A stretch of 64,000 nucleotides of DNA. Source: Ardenticatenia bacterium. Its GTDB lineage: Bacteria > Chloroflexota > Anaerolineae > Ardenticatenales > Ardenticatenaceae. Below, one piece after another: positions 7,121 to 16,918 of this stretch (within the stretch, counting starts at the first letter, position 1; the number at the start of each line of letters is the position of its first letter). Where the stretch lies: NCBI GenBank assembly GCA_030949995.1, contig JAUZRY010000030.1:1-64000 (forward strand), written 5' to 3'. Made by a program: the position numbers and the translations under genes. The notes below the pieces were generated by a model. The model made no database searches. It had not been told where the DNA came from and was given only the letters and a program-made list of their open reading frames with translations.

Positions 7121-8215
7121 TCAATCACTTTCGAAGGGCAGCACGCCTGTTCCAACAGTCACGTCTACAACTCTGTCAGCCGCGCGCACCAGGCGGTCGT
7201 GGACGGCCAAGCCGAGGCCTTGGCGGGGAAAGTCGCGGGCCAGAATCAGGTCAGGATTTTGGGCGTCCAAGGTGCGCAGCGCCGCGAAGAGACGTTGAGC
7301 TACGACAGCTCCTTCGTGGCTTGGCCCTACAGCTATGACCACCACGTCCTTCGCCTTGGCGCGCACACGCGCCACATCCTCATCGGCCACAAGTGCTGCC
7401 ACACGCCTCCCGGCCTCCCGTGCGCGGCGAACCTCCTGGCACAAGGCCTCAACCACGGGTTCAGTGGGCCCTGTGAACAGCCACAATTCAGCGCGCGGGG
7501 CGTAATGGCGTTCGAGCAGGCCGGGCGAGCGCAGGGGCATATTCCTGCCCGGCCCACGCTCCACCACAGCGACTTGGCCGAGTACGGCCTCGAGCGCCTC
7601 GCGGGGTACTCCCCCGGGCCGTAGGATAGTGGGAATCTCGGCTGTGAGGTCGAGCACGGTGGACTCGACGCCCACGGGTGTCGGACCGCTGTCGAGCAAC
7701 AGGTCAAAGCGGCCCGCCAAATCGTCCAAGACGTGCTGAGCTGTTGTGGGACTGGTGTGGCCAAAGCGGTTAGCACTGGGCGCCGCAATAGGCGTTTGGC
7801 TGGCCCGGATTAGGGCTAAGGCCACAGGGTGGGCCGGACAGCGCACGGCCACGGTCTCACCGCCGGCTGTGACCACCGGGGGAACCACGTCGGCCTTGGG
7901 CACCACCAATGTCAGCGGCCCGGGCCAAAAGATCTCGGCCAAGTGCTGGGCTACCGACGGCACCTCGCGGGCCACCCGTGCCAGCTCGTCCACGCCAGCC
8001 ACGTGGACAATAATGGGGTCGTGAGCCGGCCGCCCTTTGGCCTCGAAGATGCGGGCAACCGCCTGCGGGTTCAGCGCGTCGGCGCCTAAGCCGTAGACCG
8101 TCTCCGTGGGGAAGGCCACCAGTCCGCCTCGCCGGATCACCTCCGCCGCCCTGGCCACAGCCTCCACATCAGGTTGATCCGGGTTGACTCGCACTCGCAC
8201 GACCTCAGAGCTCAT
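7121..8215 (-). CDS. tsaC: L-threonylcarbamoyladenylate synthase (TsaC/Sua5, long form)
   Basis: A 364-residue Sua5-type enzyme that makes threonylcarbamoyl-AMP from Thr, bicarbonate and ATP for the t6A37 modification of ANN-decoding tRNAs. The YrdC domain fills about residues 15-205: GGLVAFPTETVYGLGADA, the KGRPAHDP nucleotide-binding loop, and SANRFGHTSPT. A linker (GPGRNMPLRSPGLLERHYAPRA) leads to the C-terminal Sua5 domain (about 245-355), which short TsaC proteins lack. It is a single gene with its own promoter upstream at 8266-8294. Confidence 0.92.
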   Translation of the reverse strand: MSSEVVRVRVNPDQPDVEAVARAAEVIRRGGLVAFPTETVYGLGADALNPQAVARIFEAKGRPAHDPIIVHVAGVDELARVAREVPSVAQHLAEIFWPGPLTLVVPKADVVPPVVTAGGETVAVRCPAHPVALALIRASQTPIAAPSANRFGHTSPTTAQHVLDDLAGRFDLLLDSGPTPVGVESTVLDLTAEIPTILRPGGVPREALEAVLGQVAVVERGPGRNMPLRSPGLLERHYAPRAELWLFTGPTEPVVEALCQEVRRAREAGRRVAALVADEDVARVRAKAKDVVVIAVGPSHEGAVVAQRLFAALRTLDAQNPDLILARDFPRQGLGLAVHDRLVRAADRVVDVTVGTGVLPFESD

Positions 8216-8265
8216 TCTAGCTCACCTAACACGGTACTCGGACGAACTTTCGCTCAGTGCCACGT

Positions 8266-8294
8266 ATTGTACACGGCTTTGCCGTCACCTTCAA
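8266..8294 (-). promoter_or_regulatory. sigma-70-type promoter for tsaC
   Basis: On the minus strand TTGAAG (8294-8289), 17 bases, then TACAAT (8271-8266). This gives a leader of about 45 nt to ATG 8215. It lies immediately after the terminator of the upstream gene, as expected for a separate transcription unit. Confidence 0.65.
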
Positions 8295-8298
8295 GCCC

Positions 8299-8336
8299 AA
8301 AACAGCGAGCGGGTGGACATGTGTCCACCCGCTCGC
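8299..8336 (-). terminator. intrinsic terminator, 15-bp perfect stem
   Basis: A perfect inverted repeat GCGAGCGGGTGGACA (8305-8319), two-base centre TG, and its complement (8322-8336). On the minus strand it is followed by TGTTTT (8304-8299). It lies 36 bases after the stop of the large secreted repeat protein, whose transcript it would end. With only two bases at the centre, the inner pairs must open to form a real loop. Confidence 0.75.
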
Positions 8337-8372
8337 CGGCGCTGTGGCCGCGTTCATTCGTTCTTATTGAGC

Positions 8373-11300
8373 CTACCGTATCACCAGCGGCAAGTACATG
8401 AGCGCTCCTCCGGCTTCACCCATGAGGGCAAAGCGCGTGAAGTGGTCAATCTGCATGGTGACGCGGTCGGCGGCCGTGTCCACCACGAAGCTTTCAGGGA
8501 AAGTCCACTCGTTCGTCGTGGTGGAGAAATAGGCAGGTTTGAGTCGGGACTCCAGGATGCCACGCTGCTGCAGACGAGCTTCATCGTAGGGGAACGTGAT
8601 GATCACGTCCTGGTTGAAGTTGGCCTCGATGGGCTGTCCGCGCTCGTCAGAGGCCAAGAAAATGTAGCCATACGCCACCACACTGGCATGGCGCTGGCTG
8701 GGCAACGCCGCAATGGGCACCACGCGCAGAGTGACCGTGCCGCTTACCGGCATGGCCCCGGCCGGAATGAAGATAGTGGTACCGTCGGCCAGCTCGACGC
8801 GCTGGGGCTCAGCCGCGTCAAAGGTGACCACTACCGGTGCCGGCTTGGGGGTGGGTCCGGTGAGTTCCAGGTCCAACGTGGCGGTTGTGTCGGTCACCAC
8901 CACGGTGCCAGCCCCCTTCCAGTAGGCTCCCCTGGGCCTCGAAAACGGCGCCCACATGCCACACAGTGCCCGAGGTAACGTCGAGCTGATACGTTCCAGT
9001 GGCCTGGTTCGCACCACTCACCTGGGTCACAGTGAAGAGCTTCGTCGCGAACGCCCCGTCCTCCGACCAAGCCCAGACGAGCACCGGCCCCCTCAGCCAC
9101 CGTGTCGGTGACAATGAGTGTGCCGTTCAACTGAGCATCAGGCTGGCGGAACTGGAGCATGTGACCGCCGGAGACACCACCGGCCGGCACCATCACCTCA
9201 CGCTCAACGGGCTTCAACCAGCCCGGACGCCGGTAGACAGCCCCCAAACGATAGCGGCCATGGGGCACCCAGAGCTCGAAGGTGCCATCAGCTCGGCTAC
9301 GGGCGTGGAGGCGCACCCCGCGGATGTCATCGTCGAGGCCACGTGCCACCACCACAGCTCCCGGCAATGGCGAACCATCAGGTGTCATCACGGTGCCGGT
9401 AATGCGGCCATCCTTGGCCGTCACAAGCAGGGGGGGGCACCACGGCTGTCTTTCCGGATTCCACGGCCACATTCTGGCCGCCTGAAAGCTTCACGTAGTC
9501 GGACATGGGCTCAATTCGGTAATTGAGATGCCACACGCCAGCCGCCACGTCGAGCCGGTAGGTGCCATTTTCCGGCCGAATGGGCCCAACCGCCCAGTTG
9601 GCACCGGACCAGGCGGCGGCCACGCCGGAGACGCCCTGCACGATCGAGGCCCCCTGTCTGGGGTCCACGAGCGCGCCGACAATGGCCGCGTCCTTGGCGC
9701 GTACCGTCAGCGTGATCTCCACCCGCTCCCCGGCCGCGACCGCGACCGAACGCTCACCGGCGGACATGTAAGGCCCACTGGGCTGCAGGTGAGCCGCCAC
9801 CACATAGGTGCCGGCGGGCACGAGGACCTCAAAAGCACCGTTGAGCACAGGAGCCCCAGCATGCCACCCGGGCGAGCCGGTGGGACGTGTGCCGTGGCCC
9901 AGCCCTGCGCGTCGGCCACCGGTCGGCCGTCGGCGTCCACCAACACGCCGGCGATGGTGGCCTCGGCCCGCTCCAACGCGAAATCCACGCCGGTGATCAC
10001 CTGGCCGGCACCAACGGTGACCTCCCTGCCCTCGCCGGTGAAGACGAACGGCTGGCGGGGTGTAGGTGCCGGCCGCACCTGCCACGTGCCGCTGCTGACG
10101 GCCAGTGCGTAGATGCCCCCGGGGCCACTGTGCGCGCGCACGCTCCCGGGCACGCCTGGACGCCAGGCAATGACCGGAATGCCTTCTGCACTGGCCGGCG
10201 CGCCTGTTGTGGTGATGCGGCCCGTGATCATGGCATCACGCGCCACCAGCTCTAACGTCCCCAAACTCACCGTGGCGTTCGGCGGCACATTGATCGGCGC
10301 TACCGCCGGCCCGAGGTAGTGCGGGGCCTGGCGGGCACCACGGTCACCTTGTAGCCTCCGTGGGGCACGCGGGCCGCGAAGGACCCATCCGTCGGGTTCG
10401 TTTGGACTTCTATTCCCACCCCCTCATCGTTTCGCAGGGCCACCGTCACCGTGAAGCCCGGCACGCCGCCTCCGGGGAGAGCCACTGTGCCGGTCACTTG
10501 GGCATCGGCCGTCACCACAGTGAAATTCACCTCTTGGACCTCGGGGTCGGCGGTGGGCGCAAAGCGCACCAACGTGGGCGGGCGAGGAGACACCCAATCC
10601 GACGGCGCCGTGTCAGTCACGTGACGCACGGTGAGCGCCCACACGCCGGGCCCCAGCCGCATCTGGTAGCCTCCATCGGCACCGGTACGCTGCTCCACCC
10701 GTCCCCGGTGATCCACACGGCGGGCAACCACCAGGGCGCGGACAACCGGTATGCCCGTGTTCGTCTTCACGGTGCCGCTCACCACTTTGGGGGGGAGTTT
10801 CCAAGGTGAGCGTCATGGGAGCTGCAGCCCCGGGCACCGTGGTTGAGACCGGCGTGGAGGGGACTAATCCGTGTGCGTACGGCGGGGGCAGCGCGCCAAC
10901 CCAATACGTTCCTGGCGTGAGCCCGCCAACAGCCCAAAAGCCGGCCGGCCCGCTGTAGTCCACGGCATGAACGCCGCCCCGGTTGGCCACGCCCACCCGG
11001 GCTCCGTTCACAGGAGCATTGGTCTCATCCACCACCACGCCCCACAAATCAGCCTGGCGCAGTGTGAGCGTCAGCGGGCTCGACGTGCCGGGCACAGTCA
11101 CACTGCGGCGCGCTGAACGCCAGAAGGGGTCAGCCGTGGCCCGGCGCGCTTCCACGGCGTAGCTGCCGGGCACGAGCCCACCCAACGCAAATTGGCCGCC
11201 CGGCGCCTCCACGCGGAGCACCGGCACCGTGCCGCCGGCGTAAACGTGTACTGTGGCGGTTACGGGCGTGATGCCATCAGGTGCCACCACCGTGCCCGTA

Positions 11301-11671
11301 ATCTGGGGCGTGGTGAGCACTAGCGTACCCACGTTCGCATTGCCCCCGAAGACCGAAACCGCCTTGGGCAAGGAAGGGGTCAGGCCACTGCTGGTGGGTG
11401 GAACAGCACGCACGACGTAGAGGCCATTGGGCACAGGGCCGATTTGGAAGCGTCCGTCCGCGATGTCAGGATGGGCCATGCCGTACACGTCCTCGCTACC
11501 GGGCTTGTACAGCTTGACGACCGTGCCGGCGGGCAAGGGGTAGCCCAACGGCGAGCTGACGACACCGCTGATCGTCCCGCCTTGGGCATAGACAATCAGC
11601 GCCGACCACGCCAACAACACAGCCGTCACTCCCAGGACAAGGCCAAAGCGCCAAAACCGTGAGGGCTTCAT
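8373..11671 (-). pseudogene. large secreted carboxypeptidase-regulatory-like repeat protein, multiply frameshifted
   Basis: One gene of about 1,100 codons is split over seven reading frames. Start ATG 11671 follows AGGGAGGTGCGAG. A signal peptide (FGLVLGVTAVLLAWSALIVYAQ) leads to repeated beta-sandwich units of the CarboxypepD_reg type, each with G(T/R)V..PDG.P.PGA and a GTY/GSY turn. The C-terminal part has a different fold and ends exactly at YLPLVIR. Breaks lie near 10789-10795 (seven G), 10322-10336, 9850-9885, 9430-9437 (eight G), 9088-9092 and 8929-8932. At several of these a one-base change in the run restores the frame. Either sequencing error or real decay is possible; the intact protein would be a cell-surface or exported adhesive protein. 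Confidence 0.7.
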
Positions 11672-11726
11672 CTCGCACCTCCCTGTTGCGCGGTTCATGC
11701 CTGCCGTTGCACCTTGAGGGAGCCCG

Positions 11727-11749
11727 GTCGCCTGGCGTCATCAGGCGAC
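11727..11749. other. 8-bp stem hairpin in the leader of the repeat-protein gene
   Basis: GTCGCCTG (11727-11734), seven-base loop, CAGGCGAC (11742-11749). It lies between the argH stop (11822) and the secreted-protein start (11671). No T tract follows on either strand, so it is not a clear terminator. It could be a leader structure or a protein-binding palindrome. Confidence 0.35.
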
Positions 11750-11821
11750 CACGTGACTCCGAGTTCTGTACACGTAGGCTGTGATAGACGTGTTCAAGAA
11801 GTGTAAAGGGCCTGTAAAATC

Positions 11822-13195
11822 TCACTCCTCAGCCAACACGTGGCGCGCGGCCTCGATTTGTGCGCGAACGGCGGCACTGGCAGTGCCACCCTCGCTGCTG
11901 CGCGCCTCCACAGCCCGTTCGGCGTCGAAAACGCGGTACAGGTCGGCGTCGAAGAGAGGGGAGATCGCCTGAAAAGCATCCAGGGGGAGTTGATGGAGGG
12001 GTAGACCGCGCCGTTCGGCCTCGGCGACAGCCCGGCCCACCACGTGGTGGGCTTGGCGGAAGGGCATTCCCCGGCGCACCAGGTAATCGGCCAAGTCAGT
12101 GGCCAGCGTGGCCGTGTCCAAAGCTGTCCGCATTCGCTCGGGCTGGGGCTGCAGGGTGCGCACGACACCGGTCAGCACGGGCACCAACATGTGGAGGGTG
12201 TCAAGCGTGTCGAAGAGCGGTTCCTTGTCCTCCTGCAAGTCCTTGTTGTAGGCCGACGGTACTCCCTTGAGCACCACCAGCAAGGTGACCAAGTTGCCGA
12301 TCAGACGGCCACTCTTGCCCCGGGTCAACTCCAGGGCATCGGGGTTCGCCTTTTGGGGCATCAGGCTCGATCCCGTGGTGTAGCGGGGGTCCAAGCGCAC
12401 AAAGCCAAACTCCCGGGAGGCGTAAAGGATGAGATCCTCGGCCAGGCGGCTGGCATGAACGCCGAAAATAGCCGCCCACGCTAACACCTCGAGCACCACG
12501 TCCCGGTCGCCCACAGCATCGAGGCTGTTCGGGCTGACGCCGTCAAAGCCCAAGCGTGTGGCCAGGAAACGCCGGTCCACACCCAGGCTGTGGCCGGCCA
12601 GGGCACCGGCACCCAAGGGCAAGATGTTGATACGCCTGCGGGCATCGGCCAGGCGCTCCCGATCACGCTGAAACATCCAGAAAAAGCTCAGCACCCAGTG
12701 GCTGTATCGGATGGGCTGTGCCTGCTGGAGGTGCGTGTAGCCGGGCATCACCAGGTCGAGGTGACGCTCAGCCTGCTCCACCAGGGCCTCCTGCAGGGCG
12801 CGCAGGAGACCGTCCAGACGGTCCAACGACTCCCGCAGGTAGAGGCGTTCGTCGGTGACCACCTGATCGTTGCGGCTGCGGCCCGTGTGCAGCTTGCCGG
12901 CCACGTCGCCCACCAGCTCGTGAAGCCGGCGCTCCACGGCCGTGTGGATGTCCTCGTCACTGGGCTGCACCTCGAAGCGGCCGGTGCGCCACTCCTCGGC
13001 CACTTGGTCCAGCCCTCGCAACAGGGCCTCCAACTCCTCGACCGTCAAGAGCCCGGCCCGGTGAAGCCCTTCGGCCCAGGCACGGCTTCCCTCGATGTCC
13101 ACCTCCCACAGGCGGTAGTCAAAGGGAAGGGAGGCGTTGAAGCGCTCCATCAACTCGTCCACGTCCACGTCGTAACGCCCGCCCCAGAGTTTCAT
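11822..13195 (-). CDS. argH: argininosuccinate lyase
   Basis: A 457-residue protein of normal length for ArgH, which splits argininosuccinate into arginine and fumarate in the last step of arginine synthesis. WGGRYDVDVDELMERFNAS is the usual N-terminus. TGRSRNDQ (105-111) binds substrate, and YTHLQQAQP (about 153-161) carries the conserved histidine of the superfamily. GSSLMPQKANPD (275-286) is the lyase signature loop with the catalytic serine. Its ATG overlaps the stop of the upstream propeller protein by four bases (ATGA). No other arginine genes are nearby, so its operon partners are unexpected. Confidence 0.96.
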   Translation of the reverse strand: MKLWGGRYDVDVDELMERFNASLPFDYRLWEVDIEGSRAWAEGLHRAGLLTVEELEALLRGLDQVAEEWRTGRFEVQPSDEDIHTAVERRLHELVGDVAGKLHTGRSRNDQVVTDERLYLRESLDRLDGLLRALQEALVEQAERHLDLVMPGYTHLQQAQPIRYSHWVLSFFWMFQRDRERLADARRRINILPLGAGALAGHSLGVDRRFLATRLGFDGVSPNSLDAVGDRDVVLEVLAWAAIFGVHASRLAEDLILYASREFGFVRLDPRYTTGSSLMPQKANPDALELTRGKSGRLIGNLVTLLVVLKGVPSAYNKDLQEDKEPLFDTLDTLHMLVPVLTGVVRTLQPQPERMRTALDTATLATDLADYLVRRGMPFRQAHHVVGRAVAEAERRGLPLHQLPLDAFQAISPLFDADLYRVFDAERAVEARSSEGGTASAAVRAQIEAARHVLAEE

Positions 13196-15603
13196 GGCCC
13201 TGTGTGCTCCTGTTGAACGGTCATCGCCACACGCCAGATGCCCGTTGTCGTCAGCAGGTACAGCGTCCCGTTGGGCTCATCGGCGGTCAGGTCGCGGATC
13301 TCCCCCCACGGTTGGCCTTCCTCGGGCCAGAATTGCACCACCAACTGCCCCTGTTTGTCGAACACCAAGACACGGTCGGCCTCAGCCACGTAGAGATACC
13401 GCAGGGGGACGTCAGGCGCCTGCTCGTCGGTGAAGAGAGCAACCGGTGCGCTCAGGGGAGGCACAGGTGTCTCCAGCTCGAAGGGGCGCTGCTCGCCCAC
13501 GGTCATCTTGATCACGTCCCCGTCAGCCTCCAACACGTAAATGTCACCGTCAATGGCGAGGCGAATGGGGTCTTGGACGGCGGCCTGCGTATCAGCCTTC
13601 ATCCAGGGGATGGGCGGATCACCATATCCGCCGGTGGTATCAGGGATGTACTTCCAGATTTGGTTCTCCGTCCGGTCCAAGACGTACAAGTTGCCGTTGT
13701 AGTGGCCCACGTCCATGAGCTCACCGGTCAGGGACACGAAGTTGAGGCGGCGCAAGGGCTGGGCCACGCGCTCGGGGGCGAACTCGAAGGCTCCGCCTTC
13801 GGCCAAGGCCACAAGGGCGGGGTACCCCCGCGTGCCACCCGGGGGCATCCAGGTGATGAAGAGGATGCGCCCGGAGACCGGCAAGCCAGGGGCAGCCAGG
13901 GGAGCGCGTTCGTTGAGGGGAAGCGTCTCCCCGTCGTCAGGAGTTGCGCGGAAGAGAGCACCACTGGCCAGGTCAAGGACGTAGAGCACGCCGTCGGCGT
14001 ACACCAGCTCAGCCGGGTCGGCACCGGTCGAGAACGGTGCCACCTGTGTTGCCCGCACTCGCCGGATGCGCCCCAGCCGGGCTTCCAGTTGGCGAAGCTG
14101 CTCGCGGAGCCGGCTCACCTCCTCCGAGCCAGGGCGTAGAGCCTCCGCCTGGGCGACTTTTTCAGCCATGGAGAGCAACAACACGCCGGCGGCTTGGGGA
14201 TCGGCTTGTTCAACCTGGGCCATTTCAGCCCGCACAGCGGTCACAAGTTCCTCAAAGCGGGCCACGTCCGTGCGGTCGGCACGCCAGTAGAGCCCCACAG
14301 CGACCGCGATGAGCAACAGGGGAAACACGAGGGCCACGAGGGGATAGAATGTGTGCCCCTCGGGCGAGGGTTGAGGCCGGGGCTTGGGCGGCAGGCGGCT
14401 CGGCTGGTCCGCGTGCGTGCCGGGCAGCGTGTGGCGCACGACGGCGATCAGGCGCCGAACGAGGGCACGGCCAAGCACCACGATTTCAATGGCCAGGGCG
14501 TCAAGCCACGGCACCACGCGGCGCCAGGCGGGCACCAGGTAGCGCCGGTAGACCTCTATGCCCCCTTCCACCAGGCGCACGACCCAAATCAGCCCCCACA
14601 TCCCCCACGCGATCACGTGGCGCATGCTACTCACACCCACGCCCAGGAGGGGGCGCAGCCGGCTGAGCGTTGTCCGTCCCCAATGGGCTGACGGCAATGG
14701 TCGCCGCAGGCGCGAGACGGTCTCGCGCCAGGCCGGCGCGGCGGGACGACGGGGCGCTCCCTGCGGCCTTGGCCGGGGGCGGGAGGGCGCACTTGTCCGC
14801 GGGCGCGACATATCGGCCTGCGCCGGCTCCGACCGAAGCTTGGGAGCCACCGGCGGCTGCACGGGCGTGGGGCTCGTCCTGGAGACCTCGGGGAGCACGG
14901 TCACCACATCCTCAGCAACGCGGGGGCCAGCGGCCTCGGTTCCCACTTGCAGGGCAAGGGCCGAATAGTCCTGTCCCTCCACCAGACTGGCCAAGGCCTC
15001 AACGGTGTCACCCACATCGCCCCGGGTGAGCGCGGCGTGGATGGCCGACTCCGAGGCCAGAGAGGGAAGGTGGGAAGCACTCAACACAATCAGGTCGCCT
15101 GGCTTGAGGGTAAACCGCGCCAGGCGCACGTGTACGCGGCGATCGTCGCCCAAGGGGGCCGCCGACGCCTGTGTTTCGGCCTGCAGGTCATCGAGTGCCT
15201 TGGGAAACCGGGTAACCCGCGCGCCGCGGGCAATGTAGGTGAGAGCCGGCCCGGCTTGGGCCAGAAAGAGCGTCTCCCCCTGTTGACAGGCCAGGTTGAG
15301 GCCGGCCCAAATTTGGTCTTCGGGGGGAAGGCGTTCGTTTTCAATGAGCAGCGCCCGGTTAACCCGCTGGGCGGCCTCGTGGAGCGCAGCGGTCACCGAC
15401 CCCTTGGCCAGGGTGACCGCCTCAACGGCCACGTCCACGAGCAGGGAGCTCACGTCGTCCCACATGTCGGCCGGCGCGGAGAGTTCAACCAGCACGAAGA
15501 GCGTGCCGTGCGGGGTGTCGGCCCACGCCATCTCCGGCGGCGCGGCGCGGCGCTCGCCATCCACGAGGCTCAATTCAACCACGCGCGCTTTGAGGGAGCT
15601 CAT
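13192..15603 (-). CDS. PP2C-like domain / transmembrane / beta-propeller protein
   Basis: An 803-residue protein. Residues about 1-220 have the pattern of a PP2C/SpoIIE-type phosphatase fold (GTLFVLVELS, LFLAQAGPALTYIARG, FTLKPGDLIVLSAS), but the metal-binding DGxG and DN acidic motifs are not seen, so it is probably catalytically dead. A Pro/Arg-rich linker (220-300) and an amphipathic hydrophobic patch follow. A transmembrane helix lies at about 425-445 (LVALVFPLLLIAVAVGLYW), then a short coiled coil and a C-terminal propeller of about 290 residues with blade-like repeats (LYVLD, IYVLEADGD, LYLLTTTGIW). It overlaps both neighbours by four bases (SbcD-like upstream, argH downstream). Function unknown; a membrane sensor or scaffold is my inference. 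Confidence 0.65.
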   Translation of the reverse strand: MSSLKARVVELSLVDGERRAAPPEMAWADTPHGTLFVLVELSAPADMWDDVSSLLVDVAVEAVTLAKGSVTAALHEAAQRVNRALLIENERLPPEDQIWAGLNLACQQGETLFLAQAGPALTYIARGARVTRFPKALDDLQAETQASAAPLGDDRRVHVRLARFTLKPGDLIVLSASHLPSLASESAIHAALTRGDVGDTVEALASLVEGQDYSALALQVGTEAAGPRVAEDVVTVLPEVSRTSPTPVQPPVAPKLRSEPAQADMSRPRTSAPSRPRPRPQGAPRRPAAPAWRETVSRLRRPLPSAHWGRTTLSRLRPLLGVGVSSMRHVIAWGMWGLIWVVRLVEGGIEVYRRYLVPAWRRVVPWLDALAIEIVVLGRALVRRLIAVVRHTLPGTHADQPSRLPPKPRPQPSPEGHTFYPLVALVFPLLLIAVAVGLYWRADRTDVARFEELVTAVRAEMAQVEQADPQAAGVLLLSMAEKVAQAEALRPGSEEVSRLREQLRQLEARLGRIRRVRATQVAPFSTGADPAELVYADGVLYVLDLASGALFRATPDDGETLPLNERAPLAAPGLPVSGRILFITWMPPGGTRGYPALVALAEGGAFEFAPERVAQPLRRLNFVSLTGELMDVGHYNGNLYVLDRTENQIWKYIPDTTGGYGDPPIPWMKADTQAAVQDPIRLAIDGDIYVLEADGDVIKMTVGEQRPFELETPVPPLSAPVALFTDEQAPDVPLRYLYVAEADRVLVFDKQGQLVVQFWPEEGQPWGEIRDLTADEPNGTLYLLTTTGIWRVAMTVQQEHTGP

Positions 15604-16866
15604 GGCACCGTGACGTGGGTTGTGGGCGAAGGAGGACTGACCGCCTCTCCAGCCTCTTCACCCCAGATTTCTTCCGCGTAGCGCAGCAGGATGTGAGCTT
15701 CCCGGGGCTCCACCTGCCTCTGCTCCAAATATCGTTCCAACAACTCCCTGGGACTGCGACCCGCAATGGAGCCCAGGTCACCCAGCCGCAGGCGTCGGGG
15801 GCGCTCCACATGTCTCTGGATGGAGGCAATATGTTCGGCCTCGGCCAACAGGCGGCGAAGGTCGATGTCCCGCAACCGGTTGGCCTGTTCCAAGGTGTGG
15901 CGCACGGTCAGCTTGACGACAGCACCGGCAATCTTCTGTTCCCCAACGGCCTGGCCCACCGCTTCCAGCGGGTCCTCGGCGTCGCGCACGTCCACGTCAA
16001 CGGCCACCAGGGGGCGCGTCTTGACTTCCACAAACGTCCACGTAGTGCCCCCCCCGACGCACATCGGCCACCACGAAGCCCTTGGGTTCCTGGGCCTCGC
16101 CGAAATCAATGCGCTCGACGCTGCCGGCGTAGACCACGGGCGGCTGTTCGTGAAGGCACTGATGTCGGTGAATGTGTCCCAGGGCCACGTAATCAAAGGC
16201 AGGGTCAGCCACCACCTCCTTGGGAACGACGATGTCGTGGCCCAGGAGCACATGGCGTTCTGCGCCGGGAGCGGCGCCCTCAACAGTCAAGTGGGCTGCC
16301 AGCACCGTGGGGGCTTGACTCTGCCGCGCCCGGTGGGCGAATTCTTGAATCACACGCACCACGGCCTCCTGGAGCTCCTGCACCAGCTCCTGGTTAGAAC
16401 GCCCCCGGGCTTCCTCCCGGGCGAGCAAACGGCTGCGCGTCACCCAGGGAACCGCGAAGATGGAGAGGGGGCCCGAACGCGTGGGGACATTCACGGCGGC
16501 CGGCTTGTGGGCGACGTAGAGCCCGTTAAGCCCCAAGGTCGCGTAAATCTCCATGCTGTGTGCCCGGTTGGCGGCATTGGGCATGTCGTGGTTGCCCACC
16601 AGCAGGAAGACGGGGATGTCGGCCTCCCGGAGACGGCGGAGCCGTCGGGCGAACTCACGTTGGTGGGTCGGCGTGGGATCGCGATTTTTGAAGGCATCGC
16701 CGGTGAAGAGGACCAGGTCCACCTGCTCGGCGAGAGCGTACTCGACCACGGTGTCGAGGGCCCGCAAGAAGTCCATCAAGCGCGTGCTCAGGCCGGTGTT
16801 CACGTCCAGGCGACCATAATTTTCCACGCCCAGGTGCAAGTCGGAGAAGTGCAACACGCGCGGCAT
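15600..16866 (-). pseudogene. SbcD/Mre11-like metallophosphoesterase, frameshifted once
   Basis: The N-terminal 270 residues are a calcineurin-like phosphoesterase of the DNA-repair exonuclease (SbcD/Mre11) type: FSDLHLG, LFTGDAFKNR, LLVGNHD, AAHLTVEG and ALGHIHRHQ supply all metal-binding motifs. The frame then breaks at a run of eight C (16048-16055). Removing one base continues it through a capping domain (TTWTFVEVKTR) and a helical C-terminus ending at 15600. With one base removed the gene looks complete, at about 422 codons. SbcD normally works with the ATPase SbcC, for which no gene is visible here. It heads the overlapping operon with the propeller protein and argH. Confidence 0.75.
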
Positions 16867-16918
16867 GATGTTGCTCCCCCAAGTGATGTGGCCCGGCAGT
16901 TAGCCCCGGTGCAACGCG

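Noticed and set aside
8373-11671. Programmed frameshifting in the large repeat protein
   Set aside because: Six shifts of mixed context in one gene are not known for programmed events; sequence error or decay is simpler.
13204-14139. A 311-codon plus-strand frame opposite the propeller gene
   Set aside because: Opposite a coherent protein with visible motifs; its own residues are rich in His, Gly and Gln without domain pattern.
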